DNA from: Phycomyces blakesleeanus NRRL 1555(-) | Taxonomy: Eukaryota; Mucoromycota; Mucoromycetes; Mucorales; Phycomycetaceae | DNA: 64,000 bases | Direction: 5' to 3' | Assembly: GCF_001638985.1 (NCBI RefSeq) | Contig: NW_017265152.1 | Location: 314,849-378,848 of the forward strand | In this document: positions 21,948 to 34,799 of the stretch, one piece after another | Numbering within the stretch: the stretch's first letter is position 1 | Layout: each line of letters begins with the position of its first letter | Notes under the pieces: generated by a model | Seen by the model: only the letters and a program-made list of their open reading frames with translations | Databases searched by the model: none | What the model was told of the DNA's origin: nothing | Translations under genes and position numbers: made by a program

Positions 21948-23272
21948 ATGTCTCACTCAATTAACCATTCTGCTAATGAAGCGAACATCAAAAAAAGAAC
22001 GAGCGAGAATGATTCTAGTAAAATACATCTAACAAGCAAACGAAATCTGATCAAGGAGAATATCAGCACCAACAAGGGAAACTTCATGATCAAAGATGCT
22101 AAAAACAAATCAACAATTACCCATAATTCCACACCAAAGATGCTAGCTTCTAAAAGTAATGCCTTGAATAGCAAGGAGAACATGAAAGATGAAATCAAGA
22201 ATAAGCCTTATGATCTCAGAAACAGAAAACCCATTGGGGAGGATGTACAAAAAACGGAATTAAAAAAGCCCATAAAGATAACAGGATCAAAAGAATCGCT
22301 TCTTGAATCGAAACAGAATGCACAACATAAGAAAGAAAAAACTTTTGATCCAAAGACATCACCAAAACGGAGTATGTCTGGTAATTCTCTAAATGACAAG
22401 TCAACACATAAATAATTATGCTGATATATTCTACAGCTCTCAGTAGCCTTTTGCAGCCTTCTAAAAGACGCACTGCAAGTTTACAGCAGTCCTCTGAAAT
22501 CAAGACTTCTGGCCCAACCAAACACAATAAAAGAAAAGAGGAAGGTCGGATTTCATTTGACAGAGTCCTATGATCGCACAAAACTGAATTGTATTTTGTT
22601 TGTCTTCCTTTCAGAACTACCATTCGCACCGGATGGTCTTGATTTCGAACCAATTACTTCCTTTGACAAACTATCATCAGAACTCACATTTAAGACCTCC
22701 GATGAGAAATTCTTAAATACAACGACCTTTGAATATGGCTCACCGCCGACTGATCCCGATACACAGCATAATTCGGCACGTTCTAAAGCTGAAGATGACT
22801 TTGATTTTCCTTTGGACGTCGAAACAGGGCACCACGAAGAGAAAGGTAATCTTGATCGAGGATCCAAGGCACATTACTGATGTGTACCAATACTCTAATA
22901 TGCCGATAATTATCCATACATTTTTAGAACTTCCTTTTGAGTTGGATGATTCACTCAAAGTCCATCTTTCTTCATTCAGTCCTACCATTTCAGCTGAAGC
23001 TTATTATGCAAAAGAGGAACCTGAATTTGAGTTTGACCCTCAACAGCTGGAAGAAACCGGACTCGAAATACGGGACACGACGAATGAAGCATTTGGTGAG
23101 TCTTGCCAGCTAACGGACGAGCCATTGGCCACCATCTAAGTTGACTGTCATAGACTATGATGGAATACCAGGCGCATCTTATGGAGAAGACTTTAGCTCA
23201 GGCTCAGATGATGAAGTATCTTTGCTGACATTCCGTGACTTTGTCCTCACCGCAAGCAAACTTGAGATTTAA
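21948..23272 (+). CDS. Securin-like cell-cycle protein (putative APC/C substrate)
   Basis: Five exons: 21948-22380, 22437-22544, 22615-22845, 22928-23095, 23154-23272 (352 aa), all introns in phase 1. The N-terminal half is basic and disordered, with two KEN boxes (residues 36-38 and 76-78) and a D-box-like LRNRKPIGED. The C-terminal half is acidic. It contains ELPFAPDGLDFEPITSFDK, similar to the PFNPLDFESFDL segment of animal securin, then ELPFELDDSLKV and EEPEFEFDP. This polarity (basic degron half, acidic separase-binding half) and length fit securins (Pds1, Cut2). If correct, it inhibits separase until anaphase. Similarity is short, so other KEN-box proteins remain possible. The second donor is GTCGGA, weaker than the others. 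Confidence 0.5.
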
Positions 23273-24822
23273 AAAGAAAAAAGAAACACATATAGCACCA
23301 TTGCAGTGACATTCATAAGCTAGTGATTTCACCGAAAAAGCAATATTAAAGGAAGCCAAAACCAACATGAGCATCTAGAAAACCAATTATATCAATAAAC
23401 TACAAGTATTGACCAAGTACTTATAACGACAACACTATTGAATTTGAACACATTTGGGGTGGACAGAGCAAAATGATCAAATAAACGACCAGATATTTAA
23501 GCAGTATTATTGGATCAAAGTTTAAGAAAGGGTCGATATATTTTACTTTTCAAAAAGAGAATTAAAAAGTTTAGATGGCTCGGATTGGTCCCTTTCTATC
23601 CATTACCAATTATATTAAAAATACACTCTTTCCGGAAATTATTGGTGCAAAAATAAAAATCAATTTGGTGCAAAAATAAAAAATTATTTAGTGCAAAAAT
23701 AAAAAATTATTTGGTGCAAAAATGGAATGCACCAAATGCACCAAAAAAGATGAATTAAGCAGAGAAATGGTAAAAAATTGCACCAAATTTTATCTTTATT
23801 TTTGCACTAAATAATTTTTTATTTTTGCACCAAATTGATTTTTATTTTTGCACCAATAATTTCCGGAAAGAGTGTAAGTTCATGATTGATGGAAAGGACA
23901 GCATTATGAACACATAATTTTATCTAAAATGAATTTGAATGACATTTGACTTTTTTTCTATAAAAAAAAATTGGTAAAAACAGACAGAAATTAATTTTAT
24001 TGGATAAACCTTTTGATTGTTTTTTGACCGCTTTAATAGATACACCAAGTAACTATATTTTGTTCAATTTTGAAGTGCTAGTTCAATAAATAAAATAAGG
24101 ATTAGATACGGAAAATCTTCATTGAACTTCTTTATACAGAGATCGAGTAATAAAAACTCGTTTTTTTATTACTAAATTCATATTATTAATATTTTCTCAT
24201 ACTGGTTTCTGCAAAGAAACTTATTAAGCATTTAGTTATATTCAAAATATCAAAACGACTGAAAATGTTGACTGTTACTCGTGTATTGACAGTGAGCTCT
24301 TTGATTTGTATATAAATGATGGTTATATAATATTCCATTGATACAGCATGCGTTATCTTTTTCTAATTTTGTTTATCCCACAAATTGACAAATATTATCT
24401 GACTTGGTTGACAAACCACTAAAGTCAATAGATAGCAGTCTAGTTCTATTTGTTGCAGCTGACATGGTTGTGATCATATTTCTTAAGATAAAAAAAAGTT
24501 GTAGCTAATACTGGTGGTGTTGTTCTTAGCTGCTTCTCTTTTTTGGAGCCTTTTTATCTCTATCCAAGTTATTAGACTTGAAAGCTCTTGTAATTTCGAT
24601 CACGGAACATGTAACTTTAGTGGGTCTACCAGAATATGATTTACGAAGGAATTTCCTTTCAACTCAATGTGATGGCCAACAAAAATCGAGTATTGTTTGT
24701 GCTACGTCGAATTCCCTTCCCAATCCTATTCCACAATTGCGAGTCACATCCTTCTCTGTAAGGATGCGTACAGGACCTAGGTGGGACACTACTTATTTTC
24801 AATTCATTGACTTTTACATAAA
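23273..24822. other. Intergenic region containing a MITE; upstream region of SRP54
   Basis: No gene recognised apart from the MITE listed separately at 23624-23874. TGGGGTGGACAGAGCAAAATG at about 23454-23474 loosely resembles the tips of the element at 5082. An 84-codon open stretch at 24578-24832 overlaps the SRP54 start and has no recognisable content. Confidence 0.4.
23624..23874. mobile_element. 251-bp palindromic MITE with identical 80-bp arms and TA target duplication
   Basis: Arms 23624-23703 and 23795-23874 are perfect reverse complements by eye, starting CACTCTTTCCGGAAATTATT. TA borders both ends (23622-23623 and 23875-23876). The arms carry repeated GGTGCAAAAATAAA or AGTGCAAAAATAAA units. 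A roughly 90-bp spacer is not symmetrical. The lack of arm divergence suggests a young insertion, or correction between arms. A Tc1/mariner-type transposase acting in trans would fit the TA site. Confidence 0.85.
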
Positions 24823-26895
<2,073 letters not shown>

Positions 26896-29140
26896 ACTAG
26901 CTACTCTGATTTTTAAGAAGAAAAAAAAGAAAAAAAAAAGAGAGAAAAAATAATAATACTGCAAATAACTTATCAAATATAAAGAGCCATGCTTCAATTG
27001 TGCATGATATAATATGTTAATTGTGTTCCTGGATACCATTTATTTTCAAAAAAGTTCTATCGAAGTTAAGACGAGTCTGAACTTTAGCCAGTTTCTGCAT
27101 TATGGTTGTTATAAGCTTAGAATAAGTATAGTAAATTCAATTTTCAAGCCTACATTGTATTGCACAGGTTTTTTTTTCCCTAAAGAGCTGCAGAATTTAG
27201 CTCCTTCAATTATGTATACTTGACCATATATTAATATAAATTGGTTTGTCTCTATGGTGGGAAATCCTCTGACGATGGGTTTCCACTACTGAGTTTGTCT
27301 TCCATCGCTTTTCCTTCTTTTTTCTCGGCTAAAAATGTTTTCTCCGTCGCCCTGGAATAGAATTTTTTAAAAAAAAATCGTCTCCTCTTGCACTAGAAGG
27401 ATTTGGGTGGAATATCGTGCTTCAATAAGTGTGCCCTTCTGGTTCATATCTGGTATTGTCTCTCTCTCTTAATATTGTGAAGGAAATGATGTCAACAGGC
27501 GTTAATCTAATGTGTATGTCATACGGTGTGAATTGTGATGAAAACAATCACAGTTTGAAGAGGATAAAACATGTTTTGATATCTATAAAACTTTTTTCTC
27601 ACTTCAAAGTCCCACTCCTTGAGTACCCATAACCTGTACCACTCGCATAGCCCCTCCAGCTATCCAATAATAACACATTTCAATATGTTTACTACACTTT
27701 GACGCTAAAAAAAAATCCCTTCTAATACCACCCACTGTAGCTTCATCAGATTACACAAAAAAAACTATTTAACTGCTTCAACACCCAGCGTGTCTATCAG
27801 TTTTACCTCCTTGGTAATATTTGGTGAACTGTGACACTCAACACTCCTTTTTATGCACAAAACGCATTCTTGGCTCAAATGACCACAGCGTCATTACACA
27901 CCAATGTCGGCTAGACATAATCCCTCCTTCAATATTATACAACATTTTCCAAGCCGATAAACCTCTTCGTGGACACCTGGGCTACCATTTACATCAATTC
28001 CTCTTTAAAGAAAGCGCTCTCCAAAGTCCGCACTATCTGCAACAACACTCACACCATTGAGAATTACTTGGGATCTGACACACTAGTTAAAAATGCTTGT
28101 GCCAAGTACATCGTCATCCACAATATCTTAATGCCTCTTCATCCTTCTGTATTATTTTCAGCCATGCTGATAAGAATAAGCATGTCCTATCTCCCTTGCT
28201 ACTCTCACACCCTACACATCGAATTAATTCGTTCTATTTTCTCCCCTTTTTGGACTATCAACGAGATATATATCTGGCTGGAAAACGTATTCTCCCAGAG
28301 ATATTGGTATATGTACCTAAAACGTCCACCCAATAAGGTCCATATTATACTCCCTCTTGACTACAAGATTTCCTGTAAATTATATAGTCACCCATTCGGA
28401 ACCTGAATCAATACGAGTGCTTACCTTAGACACCGCGAGGCTATATATAATCTTCAGATAGCTTGCCTAAGAGCTGGAAACTAAATCTTGGAAGACACAA
28501 ACAACAACAAAAAACCCCTAACCATTTTCCCATATACACCTCACATCATGTCGATCATTCCTATAGTTAAGAAAGAGCGAACCTGTAAAAGTAGCACAGA
28601 AGCTGTGCATCCAATGCCCATATCTACATGAAGCTAGACGGCGATGTTTTATGTACATAATCAATCTTGTTTGAGAAATTACGTTGAATGAACTCGAAAG
28701 GCTTATTGTATGGAGTTGGGATGGGTCAATTAAAGAAAAGTCCAACGAATATGATTGGTTAGATTTCATCAACTGATTTTTGCATAATAAAAACCTTAGC
28801 ACGATACATAATACAAGCATGATGAGCTTTAGAAGAATATATATATAATTTTTTAATAAATATAAAGAATATGAGATTGTAAAATAAACGTTTTTCACTG
28901 AAGATATTTTTGCTGCTGCTTATATAATAACAAAACAGATGGAGAGAAGAGCTAGAAATAATAAATAAAAATTGCCCAGGCATGTAAACTCTTGTAAATA
29001 AAAACAACACTAACAAAGAAGTAATTATTATTCGTTGATTCGAGGCCTTATTCAACTGAACGCACAAAGTTGTTTAATTTAGCCTATATATTTAAACTTT
29101 TTTAATTGATCCTCCTGGTATTTATCTAGTAGTTTTATGT
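26896..29140. other. Intergenic region with an unusual C-rich segment
   Basis: No gene recognised. From about 27600 to 28450 the + strand becomes richer in C and poorer in G than its surroundings, and several + strand frames stay open in turn: 27821-28060, 27969-28406 and 28097-28336. The products, such as KVRTICNNTHTIENYLGSD, read like broken protein, but no family was identified and frame changes occur, so it is left unassigned. The first 60 bases after SRP54 are A-rich and likely its 3' UTR. Confidence 0.35.
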
Positions 29141-31244
29141 TCAAGCTTTTGTAATCTTCTTTGTGTCTAATGCTTCTATATCTGCCTTTGATAATCCTAG
29201 AACTGACTGCAATACTTCATGCGTGTGAGCACCCAAGTCAGGTCCTAACAATTAATATGACTGTCAGTAAACAACATAACAATATATGTATATTAGTGCA
29301 TCTCTTACCAGCCCATTCTGTGGATCCTGGAGTCAATTCTAATACAGGTGACATGCCAGGGATCTAAAATAACAAAAATGCGCACCACAACGTACGTTAT
29401 CGATAAGTAGCATAATGTTATTAGTTTTAATAATCTTACCTTGAGATCCCATCCGCGACCGTCTGCAACTGTTCCTACAGTTACAGTCTCAATCATACCG
29501 CGGGCGTTAATATGCTCATCTTCTACAATGTCCTTTGCATCATAGATTTTTCCTGAGGGTACAGACGCCTTTTCAAGAATGGTCAATATATCTTCTGATA
29601 GAAGTGTAGCAGTCCATTCGGCTAGTTGATAAAAAGAAAGATAAGTATCTAGTTAAATTGATATTTTTGCAGTGTTTACCTATAGCCCCGTCGATAACCT
29701 TTTGCTCTTTTACTCTTTCAGCGTTACCGGCATATTTCTCACCAGTCTATACAGTAGCTTACAAGTCAGATTATTGATACTATTGTATTAATACACTTAC
29801 AAGATCAGATCTTCCGATTGCAGTCATTAATCGATTGTAAATACTATCACCATTTCCGCCGATAATGACATATTTGCCATCTTTGCAAGGATATGTATTT
29901 GTTGGGACAATTCCTGTGAGAGTTGTACCAGAGGGTTGTCTGATCTTTTAGTACATAAGCTCATATTAGTATATATTTATAATAATACCGTATATTATTT
30001 GACTAGTTTACCTCGTTGAAACGATCAAATTCGGGAATAATACTCTCCATCATGTTCAATACACTCTCATAAATAGAAACATCTACTACTTGACCAGTGC
30101 GCCCATTTCCCTTGGATGACTGTTTAAGCTTGTCTCGTGCTAATAATCCAATAACAACTCCAAATGCAGCGTGTAAACCAGCCAAAGAGTCACCCAAACT
30201 AATGTTGGGACGAACAGGAGGCTCTCCAGGGTAGCCATTTACAGAACGAAACCCACCCATACCCTCACATACAGATGCAAACCCTGGACGCTTAGAATAA
30301 GGTCCGGTCTGACCATAACCAGATATACGTGTGTATATAAGACTTTGATTTATGGCATATAATTCATCTACATAACTTGATTACCTTCCAAATATCGTTT
30401 ATTCTTATTATTCTCATTAATTAAGATTATAACTTACCTGGACCCAAGCCCCATTTCTCCATTGTTCCTGGCTTAAAGTTCTCAATCAAGACATCAACTT
30501 TACCTGCCAACTCCTTCACCAGACTTAAGACTCAAAATATCAGACAAAATACTCATAATTTCTGGCTGTATAATGTCTTACCCACGACCTTCTTCAGTTC
30601 TTATGTCAATACAGACCGATTTTTTGTTGCGGGCCATACTGCGAAACCAAGGGCTTTGTCCATCTTTGTCGAGATGACGCCATGATCGAAGGGGGTCTCC
30701 GTTTTTAGGAGGCTCAATTTTTATCTGACATAAAATGCTTTCATTATTAATACCTGGATAAAGCTTCTATGAAAAACATTGACTTACGACCTCTACATAA
30801 TGATAATAATAATATTAGGGATCTGATTCTTAGGTAAAAAAAAGCTAATAGTGTCATCTTTTCTTTTTACCTGCGCCATAGTATCTTAGTTGAGATAGAC
30901 CATATTAATGAATACATGTCATTCTTCTTTTTTTATTTCTTTTTTATTATTATGTGTATATATAAAGGGACCTACCCCAGTATAGATCCACAAAATGGTC
31001 CAGCAATAATCTTGAGGGAAAATCAGAGTTAATATAATTGTGTGTATGCTAAATTGATCGGTATTACTTGGCCTAGTTCAAGTACACGGACACCTTCTAG
31101 CGGTTTTGTTATGGCAGTGGTTGCCTGGTACCTTTTCCCTAATGGTAATGTTAGCCATTGTCATTGAGATTATCTTAAACACGTACAAGTTATAGTCAAA
31201 CGAGAGGGGAAGCCAGTTGCAGGTTTCCTAAGAGAAGAAAACAT
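29141..31244 (-). CDS. Family III (CaiB/BaiF) CoA-transferase, SUGCT-like, probably mitochondrial
   Basis: Thirteen exons, 5' to 3': 31244-31187, 31138-31068, 31010-30976, 30884-30871, 30792-30788, 30724-30582, 30523-30438, 30367-30012, 29944-29801, 29746-29680, 29621-29440, 29363-29309, 29244-29141 (439 aa). The start MFSSLRKPATGFPSRLTIT is Arg/Ser-rich without acids, a likely mitochondrial presequence. Family motifs follow: LEGVRVLELGQIIAGPFCG, GYYGAEVIKIEPP, SPWFRSMARNKKSV, GYGQTGPYSKRPGF and SLGDSLAGLHAAFG with the expected catalytic Asp near residue 197. Closest by eye is succinate-hydroxymethylglutarate CoA-transferase, which moves CoA to glutarate or HMG. Exons 4 and 5 are 14 and 5 nt; both are needed to spell GYYGAEV. 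The substrate is inferred. Confidence 0.88.
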
Positions 31245-31543
31245 AATACTGTATTTTGGTAATTTCTGGTCGAAAGCTTAAAAGGAAAAGGAATATTATT
31301 GAATTTGCATTAGATATAAAGCCAAAGACAGAAATATACTAGCCAATCAATATTAGTTTTAGCTTAGTGTCACGATGTATCTACATTGATGAGATTGTTT
31401 GTATCTCCTACACTTTAGCCGACTATGAATTGCCTTGTAAGGAAAATTTTATTGGCGATGTAGAAAAAAATAGAGATATATATATATGTAAGGAAATGAA
31501 TGAAAGTTGGTAGGGATAGGTAGAGGAAGGTAGTACTGGATTT

Positions 31544-33158
31544 TTAGGCATAGTACTGCAGGGTCATCTTCTTTTTAGCCTGCACTTCTTGAATAGCATC
31601 CATAAAATCTTCATGTGTAATCTCGACAGCTCCTCTTCGTAACGCAAGCATACCACCTACAAATCGTGTAAATACCTACAAATTCTGCAATTTTTTTTTT
31701 AAAAAAATCACTTACTTTCTACACAGACAGCTTTACACTGTGCACCATTAAATTCATCACAGCATCTCGAGAGTTCCTGGAAGTTCACGTCTTTGCTAAC
31801 ATTCATTTTTCTAGAATGAATTTGGATAATGCGTGCTCTTCCTTCTTCATTTGGGAGGGGGAACTCAATCTTACGATCCAATCGACCAGATCTCAAAAGA
31901 GCAGGGTCAAGGATATCAATGCGATTAGTAGCTGCAATGACCTTGATGCGTTCATCAGATGAGAATCCATCTAACTGGTTCAATAACTCCAACATAGTAC
32001 GCTGGACTTCACGATCACCCGATTTTTCGGAATCGAAACGCTTTGTACCAATGGCATCCAATTCATCGATAAAGATGATAGTAGGCGCCTTTTCTTTTGC
32101 AAGTTCAAATGCATCACGAACAAGCTTAGCACCATCACCAATAAACATCTGTACTAATTGAGGGCCTGCTAACTTGAGATAGGTGGAGTTGGTTTGTGCT
32201 GCACATGCTCTGGCTAATAAGGTCTTTCCTGTACCAGGGGGACCATACATCAAAACACCTTTTGGGGGTCTGATACCAATATTTTTGAAGCGGTCTGCAT
32301 GTGTCATTGGCAATACTACTGCTTCAACCAATTCTTCAATCTGCTTGTCCAAACCGCCAATATCATTATAATCCTCGGTTGGCTTCTCATCCACCTCCAT
32401 CGCTTTTACCCGAGAATCGTATCTGTTCCAGAATAAGTACATTTTGTATCTATTTATGAACCATGAAGCACTTACTCTGCAGGAAGAGTGTCTAGAATCA
32501 AATAACTATCCTTGTTAACACCAATAATGTCTCCTGGCTTCAGTGTCTCGGGATCAACTAAGCCAATCAATGGTAAAAATATGGTCTGTGCATAATAAAA
32601 GTAAGGAGAAGTCACATAATTAAGGCCACAGGTAAAATGTATGTATATAAATAGTCGTACCTGACGAGTAGAAGTTTTGATAACAGCACATTTTCCTTTC
32701 CTTGTGGAATCAAGATCGACATTTGCTCCTTCCTCTTCTTCCTCATCCGGATCCACATCGAGTAACTAAATAATTCTTCAAATCAGTCGGACTATGATTA
32801 AATGCAGGATAAATATAAATTACCTCGACTACATTGCCAACGAGGTAAGGTAATTGTTTATTCATCTTAATCTTTTCAGCGTTATCTTTTATGCGTTCCT
32901 TCATGTTGGCCTGCTCATGCGAAATCCGGGTGATTTCTGAACGCATGACCTATCGAATTGGAGCAGTTTGTTCATTAAGGAAAATTACAGACAATGTGGG
33001 CGCTACTCCAAAAAAGAAATTCTGTGTACCTTTATGTCATTCTCCAAAAGACGTGTGCGGTTGTTGACTTCTTCAGGTGCTAGTCGTAGAATCTCCTGAT
33101 CAACAGCGTCTTCGCCTTCTTGTTCTTTCCATAATGATGCATCTTCCAAGTTAGCCAT
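31544..33158 (-). CDS. RPT5: 26S proteasome regulatory ATPase subunit Rpt5 (PSMC3)
   Basis: Six exons, 5' to 3': 33158-33030, 32949-32824, 32765-32661, 32585-32476, 32422-31716, 31656-31544 (429 aa). The N-terminal coiled coil runs through [19 protein letters not shown]. The OB region [20 protein letters not shown] and [14 protein letters not shown] is diagnostic of Rpt5. The AAA module has GPPGTGKT (Walker A), [11 protein letters not shown] (Walker B) and [20 protein letters not shown] (sensor/Arg finger). The last residues are LQYYA, a HbYX tail that docks into the 20S alpha ring and opens its gate. Full length with no missing motif. It is divergently transcribed from eIF3f. Confidence 0.96.
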
Positions 33159-33434
33159 TGTGGTAGAGAACAATATATATGCGTGTATATATATAAAAGA
33201 GAGAACAAATATCAAACTCACTCCGTCGCGTTTCCACTTACGCAACCCACAGGAACGGAGCTATTAACACCATTTCCCCAAAAGGGCTGACGTGGATAAA
33301 TGGTGTACATAGCATTACTCCTTTAGCGATTTGCCCGTCACAAACGTGATGTCATTCTTTTCTTTTTTTTTTACGGCCTTTTTTTTCCTAAGCAAAAAAA
33401 AGAGAAGTTAAAGTTAACCAATTCCTCAGCAGCC
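33159..33434. promoter_or_regulatory. Divergent promoter shared by RPT5 (-) and eIF3f (+)
   Basis: Only 276 bp separate the two start codons. It contains GCTGACGTGGAT (about 33286) and ACGTGATGTCAT (about 33343-33354), two CRE/ATF-like half-site clusters in opposite orientation. The canonical yeast proteasome box GGTGGCAAA was not seen. Regulation is inferred from arrangement only. Confidence 0.45.
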
Positions 33435-34553
33435 ATGGCAAGCACATCAGACGCACTCTACGTATCCGTCGGCAACATCGGAACTGCACCCCATCAGCGT
33501 CCCTTTACCTGTACTGTGAGCCCTGTTGTTCTCTTTGCTGTATTGGATCAGTATTTGCGTCGCGATGAGCAACAGTCCAAGGCCATCGGTGCCTTGTTGG
33601 GTGTTCGCAGTGATGATGGTTCTGAAGTTGAGATCAGAAACTCATTTGGCGTGATCTACACCGAAGAATCGTCTGAAATTGTTGTTGACAAGGAACATTA
33701 CCGCAACATGTATGAATTGCACCAGAGAGTCAACCCTGAAGAAGTTATCCTCGGTTGGTACACTTCTGGAACTGGACTTTCACCCGCCATCTCCCCCATC
33801 CATTCCACCTTTGCCCCCGACACAGCACCTTTCCACCCAATTCACGTCACCTTTGATACCGAGTCGTTGATCAAAAGCGATGGCTTGGGTGTTCATGCTT
33901 ATACCAGGTAAAAAAAAGCTTAGAGGAACTTATGTGAAAAAGAAACAGAAAAAAAGCCAAGATTATTTACTTTGATATGCTCTTATTTTTAGTGCACCTG
34001 TTGGTTTCTCATCAACTTCTGGAGATAGCATCTTCTTGCCCGTTCAGTGCGAGATTAAGTACTTGGATGCCGAGCGAAGTGGATGTAAGAATCATTGAAA
34101 AGTATAGGCTCAGGCGGGATATTGACATTTTTATAGTGGATATGTTGGCATCTGCCAAATCAACAGAGACTCGCTCCGCTTCTCTACTCTCAGATATGGA
34201 TCACCTTGAGGTTGCTGTTAACAAGCTCCAGGAAATGTTGGAGAGAATTAGCCGTTATGTTGATAGCGTAGTGGTATGTCAAATAAGACTTGAACTTTTT
34301 TGGAAAAATAGGTAGAGAAGTATTATTACTAACACTATGATTATTTACTTAGGAGGGTAAGGAGAAGCCTAACAATGCCATTGGTCGTTATATTATGGAT
34401 ACTGTATCTGTGGTCCCCAAGGTCGACACAACCGCATTCGAAAAGATGTTCAACTCTCACTTGCAGGACCTTTTGATGGTTGTCTACCTCGCCAATATGA
34501 CTCGCACCCAATTGTCTATCACCGAGAAGTTGAATCTCTTGGTTCCCAACTAA
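33435..34553 (+). CDS. EIF3F: Translation initiation factor eIF3 subunit F (MPN domain)
   Basis: Four exons: 33435-33907, 33993-34084, 34137-34273, 34353-34553 (300 aa). The MPN domain starts TVSPVVLFAVLDQYLRR with AIGALLGVRSDDGSEVEIRN; the helical C-terminus carries LERISRYVD, AIGRYIMDTVS and LANMTRTQLSITEKLN, matching eIF3f. At the position where active JAMM deubiquitinases have GWYH-x-HP, this protein has GWYTSGTG, so the zinc-binding His pair is absent and the domain should be structural (MPN-minus). It is a subunit of the eIF3 complex that loads mRNA on the 40S ribosome. It partners with eIF3h in the complex core. Confidence 0.95.
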
Positions 34554-34799
34554 AATGTAGAATCCTCTGTAATGTAAAAAAAAGAAAAGAAAAAAGTGTT
34601 GTGCGTTGCATGCTCAGAGAACACGATCCATATTATTAAGAGGCATTGCCAAAGAAAGACTACAAGGTGAAATTAAATGAAGAGAAAGAGGAGGGCTAGT
34701 TGTGAAGTTATTATAAAAAGTGATTGAGATATGTATATATATCTAATAGAGAAGCCAGAGGGGATATGGGTATCCTCTATTAGGTGTGTTCCAAATTAA

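Noticed and set aside
22381..22415. Stop at 22413-22415 as the true end of the securin-like protein
   Set aside because: A GT...AG intron (22381-22436) removes it and joins in frame to a conserved acidic half.
27821..28406. Annotating the 145-codon ORF at 27969-28406 as a gene
   Set aside because: No recognisable domain, frame changes with neighbouring ORFs, and no splice structure that joins them; kept as an observation only.
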